From Chromohalobacter moromii (lineage in GTDB: Bacteria; Pseudomonadota; Gammaproteobacteria; Pseudomonadales; Halomonadaceae), in NCBI RefSeq assembly GCF_023091865.1, contig NZ_JAHXDI010000001.1, positions 124,001-188,000 of the forward strand: 64,000 nucleotides of DNA. The letters are read 5' to 3'. Below are positions 25,110 to 34,914 of this stretch, piece after piece; positions within the stretch are counted from its first letter, which is position 1, and each line of letters opens with the position of its first letter. The notes beneath the pieces are model-generated. The model was given only the letters and a program-made list of their open reading frames with translations, had not been told where the DNA came from and made no database searches. Position numbers and translations under genes: made by a program.

Positions 25110-25134
25110 CGGCCGGATCGTCATGATCCGGCCG
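25110..25134 (+). other. Intercistronic hairpin after binding-protein gene
   Basis: CGGCCGGATC-GTCAT-GATCCGGCCG: perfect 10-bp stem with a 5-base loop, 18 bases after the binding-protein stop and before the permease gene. Weak T content follows (CATTTCC). Likely a partial terminator or 3'-end stabiliser that lets the binding protein be made in excess. Confidence 0.7.
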
Positions 25135-25170
25135 CATTTCCCGACTTGTTTCCTTCAGTGGGGCACTCCC

Positions 25171-26058
25171 ATGCGCGAGAGAACGTCTGGACGAACCGTC
25201 GGCGGTTTCCGCAATCTGTTCCTGCAGGGTCCGGCAGTTACCCTGCTGCTGTTATGGATGCTGGTGCCGCTGGGCATGACCCTATGGTTTTCCTTCCAGC
25301 GCTATAACCTGATCAATCCCATGATCTCCGGCTTCGCCGGCTGGGATAATTATACCTATTTGCTCACCGACCCGGCCTTGTGGACGGCGATGGGCAACAC
25401 GCTGCTGCTGGTCGGCTGGGTGCTGGCGATCAGCGTGATCGGCGGTACGCTGCTGGCAGTACTTTTCCAGCAGGAATTCTTCGGCCGTGGCATCGCGCGT
25501 CTGCTGGTGATCGCGCCGTTCTTCGTCATGCCCACGGTCGGTGCACTGGTGTGGAAGAACATGCTGATGCACCCGGTCAACGGCGTGTTCGCCTGGCTGA
25601 GCAATCTGCTAGGGCTGCCGGTGATCGACTGGTTCTCGTCGATGCCGTTGACCTCGATCATCATCATCGTTTCCTGGCAATGGATGCCCTTTGCGCTGCT
25701 GATCCTGCTCACCGCCATCCAGTCGCTGGACGACGACCAGGTCGAGGCGGCCCGCATGGACGGTGCCGGACCACTGGCGATCTTCTGGTTCATTACCCTG
25801 CCGCACCTGAAGCGCGCGATCAGCGTTGTGATCATGATCGAGATGATCTTCCTGTTGACGATTTTCGCCGAGATCTTCGTCACCACCTCGGGCGGTCCGG
25901 GGCTAGCCTCGACCAACCTGGCCTATTTCATCTATATCCGCGCGCTGCTGGATTTCGACGTGGGCGGCGCCTCGGCCGGCGGTGTCATCGCCATCATCCT
26001 GGCCAACATCGTGGCGATCTTCTTGATCCGCACCGTGGCCAAGAATCTCGAGACCTGA
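25171..26058 (+). CDS. Polyol ABC transporter permease 1 (SmoF/MtlF-like)
   Basis: 295 residues, inner membrane, MalF/UgpA-type. Seen: six hydrophobic segments, the first being GPAVTLLLLWMLVPLGMTLW near residue 21, and the EAA cytoplasmic loop DDDQVEAARMDGAGPLAIFWFITLPHL (key residues Glu-Ala-Ala and Gly) near 200 that docks on the ATPase. The start at 25171 matches the family N-terminus; an in-frame ATG 48 bases upstream would add residues across the hairpin. Followed 15 bases later by the second permease. Confidence 0.9.
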   Translation: MRERTSGRTVGGFRNLFLQGPAVTLLLLWMLVPLGMTLWFSFQRYNLINPMISGFAGWDNYTYLLTDPALWTAMGNTLLLVGWVLAISVIGGTLLAVLFQQEFFGRGIARLLVIAPFFVMPTVGALVWKNMLMHPVNGVFAWLSNLLGLPVIDWFSSMPLTSIIIIVSWQWMPFALLILLTAIQSLDDDQVEAARMDGAGPLAIFWFITLPHLKRAISVVIMIEMIFLLTIFAEIFVTTSGGPGLASTNLAYFIYIRALLDFDVGGASAGGVIAIILANIVAIFLIRTVAKNLET

Positions 26059-26073
26059 GGCGAGGAGCACTGC

Positions 26074-26895
26074 ATGAATCCTACGATGACCAAGAAACTG
26101 CTGCTCACGCTGCTGGCCTGGGGCATTGCGCTGATCGTGTTTTTCCCGATCTTCTGGATGGTGCTGACCGGCTTCAAGACCGAGGGTGAGGCGGTCGCGA
26201 CACCGCCCAGCCTATTCTTCGAGCCAACACTGGCGGGCTACCACGAAGTCATGGCACGTGCCGATTACTTGAAGTTCGCCCTGAACAGCATCGTCATCTC
26301 GTTCGGCTCGACGCTGCTAGCGTTGATCGTGGCGATTCCCTCGGCGTACTCGATGGCCTTTCTGCCGACAAAGCGTACCCAGGGCACGCTGTTGTGGATG
26401 CTGTCCACCAAGATGCTACCGCCGGTGGGCGTACTGATGCCGGTCTACCTGCTGTTCCGCGACATGGGGCTGCTTGACTCGCAGCTCGGGCTGACCATCG
26501 TCTATATGCTGATGAACCTGCCGATCGTGGTGTGGATGCTTTACACCTTCTTCAAGGATATACCCAAGGACATCCTCGAAGCGGGGCGCATGGACGGTGC
26601 CGGCACCCTGCAAGAAGTGCTCTATCTGTTGTTGCCGCTGACCCTGCCGGGGATCGCGTCCACCGGACTATTATCGGTGATTCTGAGCTGGAACGAGGCA
26701 TTCTGGAGCCTCAACCTGACGACTTCGGATGCCGCCCCGCTGACCGCTTTCATCGCCTCCTTTTCAAGTCCCGAAGGGCTGTTCTGGGCCAAGTTGTCCG
26801 CCGCCTCGACGCTGGCCATCGCACCGATCCTGATCTTCGGTTGGATGACCCAGAAACAGATGGTGCGTGGTCTCACCTTCGGCGCCGTCAAATAA
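26074..26895 (+). CDS. Polyol ABC transporter permease 2 (SmoG/MtlG-like)
   Basis: 273 residues, MalG/UgpE-type inner-membrane subunit. Seen: N-terminal membrane helix ending in [17 protein letters not shown], central helices, and the EAA loop [32 protein letters not shown] (Glu-Ala-Gly ... Gly) near residues 165-195. The ATG has GAGGAG about 8 bases upstream. It pairs with the preceding permease and the ATPase 10 bases downstream. Confidence 0.9.
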   Translation: MNPTMTKKLLLTLLAWGIALIVFFPIFWMVLTGFKTEGEAVATPPSLFFEPTLAGYHEVMARADYLKFALNSIVISFGSTLLALIVAIPSAYSMAFLPTKRTQGTLLWMLSTKMLPPVGVLMPVYLLFRDMGLLDSQLGLTIVYMLMNLPIVVWMLYTFFKDIPKDILEAGRMDGAGTLQEVLYLLLPLTLPGIASTGLLSVILSWNEAFWSLNLTTSDAAPLTAFIASFSSPEGLFWAKLSAASTLAIAPILIFGWMTQKQMVRGLTFGAVK

Positions 26896-26905
26896 GGAAT
26901 TCGCC

Positions 26906-28048
<1,143 letters not shown>

Positions 28049-28059
28049 TGGAGTCGCCC

Positions 28060-28740
28060 ATGGAGATGCTGATCTTCGATTGCGATGGCGTGCTGGTCGA
28101 CAGCGAGGCCATCGCCGAGTCGGTCCTACACGAGTGTCTGACGGCATGGTTACCCGACCTGGCTATCGGCGACGAGCTGCGCCATGCGCTAGGCATGACC
28201 ACTCAAGCGATTCTCGAGCATCTCGCCGCCCGCAGTGCCCATGCGTTACCTGACGACGCCCTAACGCGCATCGACGCAGCGATCGAGGCGCGCTTGGGCG
28301 AGGAACTTGAGGCGATGGTCGGCGTGGCGGCGGCCATCGAAGCGCTCGATTTGCCACTGGCGGTTGTCTCCAACAGTCGCCGCCGCCGGGTCGTCGACTC
28401 ATTGGCCAACACCGGCCTCGATGCACTCCTCGGCAAGGCACCGCTATTCACGGCCGAGCAGGTGGCGCGACCCAAGCCGGCGCCGGATGTCTATCGGCTG
28501 GCGGCGGAGAGCCTCGGCATCAAGCCTGAGGACTGTCTGGTCATCGAGGATAGCGTCTCCGGCACCCGTGCGGCCTGTGCCGCCGGCATGACGGTGATCG
28601 GCTTTACCGGCGCTAGCCATATCGAACCCGGTCACGAGGCTCGGTTGCGCGATGCCGGTGCCTGGCAGGTGCTCACGCAGATGGCGGAACTCGGCGCCCT
28701 GGTGCAACGCTGGCGTGGCGAGCGACGGGACGTGCGCTAG
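28060..28740 (+). CDS. HAD-superfamily hydrolase (beta-phosphoglucomutase-like phosphatase)
   Basis: 226 residues. Seen: nucleophile motif FDCDGVLVDSEA near residue 5, motif II SNSRRRR near 104, motif III Lys in RPKPAPDVYRLAAESLG near 140, motif IV IEDSVSGTRAACAAGM near 164. The start at 28060 is chosen for GGAG 6 bases upstream; in-frame ATGs at 28045 and 28048 overlapping the ATPase stop are alternatives that add 4-5 residues. Similar genes occur beside mannitol/sorbitol ABC operons, where a sugar-phosphate phosphatase role is assumed. Substrate unknown. Confidence 0.87.
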   Translation: MEMLIFDCDGVLVDSEAIAESVLHECLTAWLPDLAIGDELRHALGMTTQAILEHLAARSAHALPDDALTRIDAAIEARLGEELEAMVGVAAAIEALDLPLAVVSNSRRRRVVDSLANTGLDALLGKAPLFTAEQVARPKPAPDVYRLAAESLGIKPEDCLVIEDSVSGTRAACAAGMTVIGFTGASHIEPGHEARLRDAGAWQVLTQMAELGALVQRWRGERRDVR

Positions 28741-28790
28741 ACGGCCGCGTGTTGTGTCTCCCAACTTCTTTCGGACTAGGAATCACGGTG

Positions 28791-29576
28791 ATGAAACTCG
28801 AACAGCGTACGGCAGTGGTGACCGGTGGGGCGCGCGGTATCGGCTTGGCGATCGTCAAAGGTTATCTGCGGGAAGGCGCGTGCGTGGCGATCGCCGATAT
28901 CGACATCGACGCCGCCGAACAGGCGGTCGCCGATATTCAAGTCGATTCGCGTAATGCTCCAGTGATGGCGGTGCGCCTCGACGTGGCCGACGCCGACTCG
29001 CGCCAAGCGATGATCTCGGCCGTCGAGGCGCGTTTCGGCGGCATCGACATCCTCGTCAACAATGCCGCCGTGTTCGACATGGCGCCGATTCTCGAGGTCA
29101 GTGAGACCAGCTACGACCGCCAGTTCGGCATCAACGTCAAGGGCACCTTCTTCACCCTGCAGGCGGTGGCGGCGCACATGGTCGCGCGTGGGCAGGGCGG
29201 CAAGATCATCAACATGGCCTCCCAGGCCGGGCGCCGCGGCGAGCCGCTGGTCAGCATGTACTGCGCTTCCAAGGCCGCGGTGATCAGCCTGACGCAATCC
29301 TGCGGCCTCGACCTGATCAAACAGGGCATCAACGTCAACGGTATCGCTCCGGGCGTGGTCGACACGCCAATGTGGGACGAGGTCGATGCCTTGTTCGCAC
29401 GCTACGAGGGGCGCCCGCCCGGCGAGAAGAAACGCCTAGTCGGTGAGGCGGTGCCCTATGGCCGCATGGGACGGCCCGAGGATCATGTCGGCGCGGCGGT
29501 GTTCCTGGCTTCCGCCGACAGCGACTACGTGGTGGCACAGACGCTGAACGTCGATGGCGGCAACTGGATGAGCTGA
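28791..29576 (+). CDS. Short-chain dehydrogenase, sorbitol/polyol 2-dehydrogenase type
   Basis: 261 residues, cytoplasmic NAD-dependent classical SDR. Seen: cofactor motif TGGARGIGLA near residue 11, NNAA near 88, catalytic Ser in INMASQAG near 142, YCASK (Tyr-X-X-X-Lys) near 159, and NGIAPGVVDTPMW near 189. The length and IAPGVVDTPMWDEVD segment resemble SmoS sorbitol dehydrogenases, oxidising sorbitol to fructose or galactitol to tagatose. A hydroxyl-level assignment is inference. Within the polyol operon, 2 bases before the PfkB kinase gene. Confidence 0.9.
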   Translation: MKLEQRTAVVTGGARGIGLAIVKGYLREGACVAIADIDIDAAEQAVADIQVDSRNAPVMAVRLDVADADSRQAMISAVEARFGGIDILVNNAAVFDMAPILEVSETSYDRQFGINVKGTFFTLQAVAAHMVARGQGGKIINMASQAGRRGEPLVSMYCASKAAVISLTQSCGLDLIKQGINVNGIAPGVVDTPMWDEVDALFARYEGRPPGEKKRLVGEAVPYGRMGRPEDHVGAAVFLASADSDYVVAQTLNVDGGNWMS

Positions 29577-29578
29577 TC

Positions 29579-30550
29579 ATGCGCGCAGACCTGCATCGCT
29601 TCGATATCGTCACTGCCGGCGAGCTGCTCGCCGAATTCGTCGCCGAGCGACCCGGACAGCGTTTCGACGTGCCGGGACGTTTCCAGGGGCCGTTTCCCAG
29701 CGGTGCGCCGGCGATCTTCGCCTCCCAGGCGGCGCGCATGGGGGCGCGGGTCGCCTATGCCGGCTGCGTGGGCAGCGATGGCTTCGGCGACCTGATCCTG
29801 GATCGGTTGACCGCCGACGGCATCGATACCGCGGCGGTGGGGCGCGATGCCGACTACCCTACCGGCACTGCCTTCGTGCGTTATCGCGACGATGGCGACC
29901 GCGACTTCATCTTCAATCTGACGCACAGCGCGGCGGCGCGTCTCGACGTCGACGATGCCGGGCTCGAGCGACTGGCGGATTGTCGCTACCTGCATGTGAT
30001 GGGCTCGTCGCTGTCTTCACCCGCGACCATCGCACTGATCGACCGTCTGGCGACGCGGGTTCGCGCGCGTGGCGGCCGGATCAGTTTCGACCCCAATATT
30101 CGTGCCGAATTGATGGCTGACCCGGCGACCCGTGCGGCGGTGCTGACGCGCATCGACGATTGCGATGTCTTCCTGCCCAGCGAAGCGGACCTTGCTTGGC
30201 TGAGCCATGGCGAGCCGGAGGCCGAGACCGTGGCGAGACTGCTCGACGAGCGGCGCATGTCGCTGGTGGTACTCAAGCGTGCCGCGCGCGGCAGCGAGGC
30301 CTTCACGTCGGATCACGCGCCCCGACGCGTGGCGGCGTATCCCGTCGATGAGCGCGACCCCACCGGGGCCGGCGACTGTTTCGGAGGCGCCCTGATGGCC
30401 GCGCTGGCGGCGGGCGAGTCGCTCGAGCGTGCCCTGCAGCTGGCCAGCGCCGCCGGCGCCCACGCGGTGACGCGTGTCGGCCCCATGGAAGGATGCAGCG
30501 ACCGCGCCACCCTCGACGCCCTGATTGCATCCCACGGAGGTGCCCGATGA
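29579..30550 (+). CDS. PfkB-family sugar kinase (tagatose/fructose kinase candidate)
   Basis: 323 residues. Seen: the N-terminal substrate region TAGELLAEFVA and the Gly-rich PSGAPAIFASQAARMG near residue 40, and the C-terminal PfkB signature DPTGAGDCFGGALMAAL near 260 with the catalytic Asp. Placed between a polyol dehydrogenase and a GatZ-like gene whose start overlaps its stop (ATGA at 30547), it most likely phosphorylates the ketohexose made by the dehydrogenase. That pairing is like the tagatose kinase/GatZ-like pair I recall from the galactitol/altritol pathways of rhizobia; specificity is inferred. Confidence 0.88.
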   Translation: MRADLHRFDIVTAGELLAEFVAERPGQRFDVPGRFQGPFPSGAPAIFASQAARMGARVAYAGCVGSDGFGDLILDRLTADGIDTAAVGRDADYPTGTAFVRYRDDGDRDFIFNLTHSAAARLDVDDAGLERLADCRYLHVMGSSLSSPATIALIDRLATRVRARGGRISFDPNIRAELMADPATRAAVLTRIDDCDVFLPSEADLAWLSHGEPEAETVARLLDERRMSLVVLKRAARGSEAFTSDHAPRRVAAYPVDERDPTGAGDCFGGALMAALAAGESLERALQLASAAGAHAVTRVGPMEGCSDRATLDALIASHGGAR

Positions 30551-31824
30551 GCGATCATCTGCTCGACCCTATCGTCACCGCCAACCGCGAAGGCAGCCGT
30601 CGCGGTATCTATTCGGTGTGCTCTGCGCATCCATTGGTGCTCGAGGCGGCGTTTCACCAGGCGCTCGAGGATGGTTCGCCGCTGTTGATCGAGGCGACCT
30701 GCAACCAGGTCAATCAGGAGGGCGGCTATACCGGTCAGACACCGGCCGACTTCCGTGGCCGGGTGGCGGCGATCGCCGAGGAATGCGGATTCGATGCCGG
30801 GCGCTTGATTCTGGGCGGGGATCATCTGGGTCCCTCGCCGTGGCAGGATCAGCCCGCCGAGACGGCGATGGCCAAGGCCGAGGCACTGGTCGCGGCCTAC
30901 GCAGCAGCAGGCTTCACCAAGCTGCACCTGGACGCCAGCATGCCTTGCGCCGACGACCCGACGGCACTCGATGACGCGCAGGTCGCAGCGCGTGCCGCGC
31001 GGCTATGCCATGCCGCGGAGCAGGCCGTCGGCGATCGCTGCGGCGAGCTGCGCTACGTGATCGGCACCGAAGTGCCCACCCCGGGCGGTGCCCATGAACA
31101 CCTCGACGGCGTGGCGGTGACCACCACCGATGACCTGGCACGTACCCTCGCCACTCATCACGACGTGTTCGAGACTCAAGGGCTGGCGGATGCCTGGGCC
31201 CGGGTGCGCGGCGTGGTCGTCCAGCCAGGGGTCGAGTTCGGTCACAGCGAGGTGGTCGACTTCGTGCCGGGCGAGGCGCGCGCGTTGAGCCGCGCCATCG
31301 CCGCCTGGCCGAACATCGTCTTCGAGGCGCACTCCACCGATTATCAGACGCCTACCGCCTATGCCGAGCTGGTGGCCGGCCATTTCGCGATTCTCAAGGT
31401 CGGGCCGGCGCTGACCTTCGCGTTGCGCGAGGCGTTATTCGCGCTCGAGGCCATCGCCACCGAGGCGCCGGGCATCGACGCACCGCCGCTCGGTGCCAGT
31501 CTCGAACAGGCGATGCGTGACGCCCCCCGCTACTGGCAGGCCTATTACGAAGGCGACGTCGAGCAGCAACGCTTTGCGCGTCGCTACAGCCTGAGCGATC
31601 GGATCCGTTATTACTGGACGCGGCCGGAGGTGGCGGCGAACGTCGAGGCGCTATTCGACACGCTGAGCCGCCGGCCGATGCCACCGACCCTGATCAGCCA
31701 ATATCTGCCCGACGGCTATCGGGCGATTCGTGAGGGGCGCCTGGCGGCCGAGCCTCGCGCGCTGGTGCGCCAGCACATCCAGCAGGTGCTCGCGGCCTAT
31801 GCCCGGGCCTGCCTGCCCGAATGA
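30547..31824 (+). CDS. GatZ/KbaZ-like protein (probable tagatose 6-phosphate epimerase or aldolase subunit)
   Basis: 425 residues, the usual GatZ/KbaZ length. Seen: GIYSVCSAHPLVLEAA near residue 20, LLIEATCNQVNQEGGYTG near 46, LGGDHLGPSPW near 92, KLHLDASMPCADDP near 119, and a TEVPTPGGAHEH-like block near 172. GatZ is classically a non-catalytic partner of the aldolase GatY, but no gatY-like gene is in this cluster. I recall stand-alone homologues with an upstream tagatose kinase being D-tagatose 6-phosphate 4-epimerases, giving fructose 6-phosphate; that fits here. Overlaps the kinase gene by 4 bases. Confidence 0.85.
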   Translation: MSDHLLDPIVTANREGSRRGIYSVCSAHPLVLEAAFHQALEDGSPLLIEATCNQVNQEGGYTGQTPADFRGRVAAIAEECGFDAGRLILGGDHLGPSPWQDQPAETAMAKAEALVAAYAAAGFTKLHLDASMPCADDPTALDDAQVAARAARLCHAAEQAVGDRCGELRYVIGTEVPTPGGAHEHLDGVAVTTTDDLARTLATHHDVFETQGLADAWARVRGVVVQPGVEFGHSEVVDFVPGEARALSRAIAAWPNIVFEAHSTDYQTPTAYAELVAGHFAILKVGPALTFALREALFALEAIATEAPGIDAPPLGASLEQAMRDAPRYWQAYYEGDVEQQRFARRYSLSDRIRYYWTRPEVAANVEALFDTLSRRPMPPTLISQYLPDGYRAIREGRLAAEPRALVRQHIQQVLAAYARACLPE

Positions 31825-31847
31825 CGTTGAACGGCGGGAGCGAGGCG

Positions 31848-32597
31848 ATGCGTCAACTGCACTTCGATTTCAGCGGTAGCGTGGTGTTGATCACCGGGGC
31901 GGCCAACGGCATCGGCAAACAGCTCGCCGAGCGGTTCGCGGCAAGCGGCGCGCATCTGGTGCTGGCCGACCGCAGCGAGACGGTCGAGGCGGTCGCCCGG
32001 GCACTCGGCGACACCCACCTGGCCGCGGTGCTCGATGTCAGCGAGGAAGACGCCGTCGAGGCGATGGTCACCCAGGCCATCGAGCGCTTCGGCCACATCG
32101 ACGTACTGGTCAATAATGCCGGCATCGGCCCGCTGGCGCCCGCCGAGTCGATGGAGGCCACGCTTTGGGATGCCACTCAGGCGGTCAACCTGCGCGGCGT
32201 GTTCCTGTGTTGCCGCGCGGTGGGACGGCGCATGCGCGAGCGCGGCTACGGACGCATCGTCAATCTCGCCTCGCAGGCGGCCAGCGTCGGCCTGGAAGGG
32301 CACCTGGCCTACTGTGCCAGCAAGTCCGGCGTGCTGGGGCTGACGCGCACCCTGGCGCTGGAATGGGGGCCGCACGGGGTGACCGCCAACGCGGTGTCGC
32401 CGACGGTCGTCGATACCGAATTGGGGCGCTACGGCTGGGCCGGGGAGAAGGGCGAGCGCATGAAGGCGCTGATTCCCACCCGGCGTTTCGCCACCCCTGA
32501 CGAGATCGCCGACAGCATATTGTTCCTGGCTTCTCGCGAGTCGGCGATGATCAATGGCGCCGACTTACGGGTAGACGGTGGTTATACCGCGTGCTGA
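31848..32597 (+). CDS. Short-chain dehydrogenase, second polyol dehydrogenase
   Basis: 249 residues. Seen: cofactor motif TGAANGIGKQ near residue 14, NNAGIG near 83, VNLASQAASVG with catalytic Ser near 135, YCASKSG near 149, and the C-terminal DLRVDGGYTAC. The start at 31848 has GGAG at 7 bases; an upstream ATG at 31821 overlaps the GatZ stop and is possible. About as similar to D-threitol/galactitol-type dehydrogenases as to other SDRs; having two SDRs plus a mannitol dehydrogenase in one operon implies several polyols or a two-step interconversion. Confidence 0.87.
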   Translation: MRQLHFDFSGSVVLITGAANGIGKQLAERFAASGAHLVLADRSETVEAVARALGDTHLAAVLDVSEEDAVEAMVTQAIERFGHIDVLVNNAGIGPLAPAESMEATLWDATQAVNLRGVFLCCRAVGRRMRERGYGRIVNLASQAASVGLEGHLAYCASKSGVLGLTRTLALEWGPHGVTANAVSPTVVDTELGRYGWAGEKGERMKALIPTRRFATPDEIADSILFLASRESAMINGADLRVDGGYTAC

Positions 32598-32612
32598 TGA
32601 CGGAGTGACGCC

Positions 32613-33377
32613 ATGAAAGACGTGCAAGGCATTCCGGACGACGACCTGCCGATGACCCCGACACTCGAGGCCATGGCCGAGCGGTTACTGGCGAGCGCTT
32701 CACGCGAACGGCGCACGCTGGTGGCCATCGCCGGTCCGCCGGCGGCGGGTAAGTCGACGCTCACCGAGCGGCTCTGCGAACGGGTCAACGCGCTGCATGA
32801 GGCGCGTGATCCGCAGACGTCATCGGCGTTTGCCGTGGTGGTCCCGATGGATGGCTATCACTACGACAATGCCGTGCTCGCGCCTTTGGGGCTGGTCGCC
32901 ACCAAAGGCGCACCCGAGACCTTCGACTGTGACGGTCTCAAGCACGACCTGATGCGTATACGCCGCGCGGAGCGCAGCGTGGCGGTGCCGGTGTTCGACC
33001 GACCGCTGGATTTGGCCCGTGCCGGTGGCCGGTTGGTGACGCCACAGCACCGGTTGATCATCGTCGAGGGCAACTATCTGTTGCTCGACCAGGCCCCCTG
33101 GCGTGAGTTGCATCCCCTGTTCGATATGACGCTGTTCATCGACGTTCCCGATGACGTGCTCGAAGCACGTCTCATCCAACGTTGGGGGGAGATGGGAGCG
33201 GATCCTGCCGGCGCGCTCGACCGGGCGCGTAACAAGGACATGCTCAATGCCCGCTTGATCAAGACCGACTCCGTCGCCGCCGATCTGCACTGGTCCGCAA
33301 GCGACCGACCCTTTAAAGACCCTCAGGCGAAGCATTCGCCGTCTACGGCAGGAGACCTTCATGACCCGACTCAATAA
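32613..33377 (+). CDS. P-loop kinase-like protein of the uridine kinase/FrcK family
   Basis: 254 residues. Seen: Walker A GPPAAGKST at residues 41-49, the conserved VVPMDGYHYDNAVL near 89, GAPETFDCDGL near 109, PVFDRPLDLARAG near 135, and VEGNYLLLDQAPW near 155. Members of this nucleoside/pantothenate-kinase-like family are often found in fructose or polyol transport operons, with undefined substrate. GGAG precedes the start. Its 3' end overlaps the mannitol dehydrogenase gene by 17 bases, which supports co-translation. Confidence 0.82.
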   Translation: MKDVQGIPDDDLPMTPTLEAMAERLLASASRERRTLVAIAGPPAAGKSTLTERLCERVNALHEARDPQTSSAFAVVVPMDGYHYDNAVLAPLGLVATKGAPETFDCDGLKHDLMRIRRAERSVAVPVFDRPLDLARAGGRLVTPQHRLIIVEGNYLLLDQAPWRELHPLFDMTLFIDVPDDVLEARLIQRWGEMGADPAGALDRARNKDMLNARLIKTDSVAADLHWSASDRPFKDPQAKHSPSTAGDLHDPTQ

Positions 33378-34854
33378 CGACAACCTGCAACATTTAGCAT
33401 CCGATATAGCCGTGCCCGCCTACGATCGCGATAGCGTGACGCCGGGCATCGTGCACATCGGTGTCGGCGGGTTCCACCGTGCCCATCAGGCGATGTATCT
33501 AGACACGCTGATGAACCGTGGCGAGGCGTTGGACTGGGGGATCATCGGCGTGGGGTTGATGCCGGGTGATGTGCGCATGCGCGATGCTCTGGCGGCGCAG
33601 GATCACCTCTACACGCTAATGGTCAAGCACCCCGACGGGCAGTACGACGCCCGTGTCATCGGCTCGATCGTCGATTATCTGTACGCGCCCGAGGCCCCCG
33701 ATGTGGTCATCGAGACCATGAGCGACCCGGCGATTCGCATCGTTTCGTTGACGGTGACCGAAGGCGGTTACAACGTCGATCACGTCACCGGCGAGTATGA
33801 TCTGACGACACCCGAGGTACGCCAGGATCTGGCGACGCCCGAGGCGCCACGCACCACCTTCGGGCTAGTCGTCGCGGCGCTCAAGCGACGTCGCGAGCGC
33901 GGTATCGCGCCGTTCACGGTGATGTCCTGCGACAACATCGAAGGCAATGGCGATGTCGCCCGCAAAATGTTCACGGCCCATGCGCGTGCACTGGATGACG
34001 AATTGGGTGCTTGGGTCGAGGCCGAGGTCTGCTTTCCCAATGCCATGGTCGATCGCATCACGCCAGTGACGACGCCTGATGATATCGCTGCGCTCGTCGA
34101 GCGTTTCGACGTCGAGGACCAATGGCCAGTGGTCTGCGAGCCCTTTACGCAATGGGTTCTCGAGGATCGTTTCCCCGAAGGGCGCCCGCCGTATGAGCGA
34201 GTCGACGTGCAGATGGTCGACGACGTCGTGCCCTATGAACTGATGAAGCTGCGCCTGCTCAACGCCAGCCATCAGGCACTGACTTACTTCGGGTATCTTG
34301 CCGGTTACCGCTATGCCCATGAGGTGTGCCAGGATCCGCTGTTCGTCGACTTCCTGCTCGATTACATGAATCGTGAGGCCACGCCGACGTTGGCACCGGT
34401 GCCGGGTGTGGATCTTGACGCCTACAAGCACACCCTTATCGAACGCTTCGCCAACCCTGAGATCAAGGACACCCTGGCGCGGCTTTGTGCAGAAAGCTCG
34501 GATCGCATTCCCAAGTGGCTGCTGCCGGTGATTCGCGAGCAGCTCGCGCGCGGCGGCGATATTCACCGCAGCGCCGCCGTGGTCGCCAGCTGGGCGCGCT
34601 ATGCTGAAGGAATCGATGAACAAGGCCAACCGATCGAGATCGTCGATCGGCTAAAGGAGCGCTTGATGGCGGTTGCCGCCGACAATCGCGACGACCCAAC
34701 GGCATTCATCGAGCAGCATGCTTTGTTCGGCGAGCTGGCACGCGACGCGCGTTTCCGCGATGCTTACCTGCATGCGCTGCATGGCCTGCACACCGCAGGC
34801 GCGCGTGCGACACTGCGCGATGTGGTCGAGGGTCACATGGCATCACGCGACTAG
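33361..34854 (+). CDS. Mannitol 2-dehydrogenase
   Basis: 497 residues, the usual long-chain polyol dehydrogenase length. Oxidises D-mannitol to D-fructose (and often D-arabitol to D-xylulose) with NAD. Seen: N-terminal cofactor-binding HIGVGGFHRAHQAMYLD near residue 30, MSCDNIEGNGDV near 187, FPNAMVDRITP near 225 and the family signature KLRLLNASHQAL (Lys, Asn, His catalytic set) near 296. AGGAG is upstream, inside the preceding gene. With xylulokinase next, this matches the Pseudomonas mtl operon logic (dehydrogenase mtlD, xylulokinase mtlY). Confidence 0.94.
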   Translation: MTRLNNDNLQHLASDIAVPAYDRDSVTPGIVHIGVGGFHRAHQAMYLDTLMNRGEALDWGIIGVGLMPGDVRMRDALAAQDHLYTLMVKHPDGQYDARVIGSIVDYLYAPEAPDVVIETMSDPAIRIVSLTVTEGGYNVDHVTGEYDLTTPEVRQDLATPEAPRTTFGLVVAALKRRRERGIAPFTVMSCDNIEGNGDVARKMFTAHARALDDELGAWVEAEVCFPNAMVDRITPVTTPDDIAALVERFDVEDQWPVVCEPFTQWVLEDRFPEGRPPYERVDVQMVDDVVPYELMKLRLLNASHQALTYFGYLAGYRYAHEVCQDPLFVDFLLDYMNREATPTLAPVPGVDLDAYKHTLIERFANPEIKDTLARLCAESSDRIPKWLLPVIREQLARGGDIHRSAAVVASWARYAEGIDEQGQPIEIVDRLKERLMAVAADNRDDPTAFIEQHALFGELARDARFRDAYLHALHGLHTAGARATLRDVVEGHMASRD

Positions 34855-34914
34855 GCAGCGGATACTCGAGGTCTTGCCCCATGCGGGCCATACACTGCAG
34901 CGCAAGGAGAGAGC

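Noticed and set aside
30547-31824. Tagatose-bisphosphate aldolase as a firm call
   Set aside because: No GatY/KbaY catalytic partner in the operon; a kinase-epimerase route is at least as likely.
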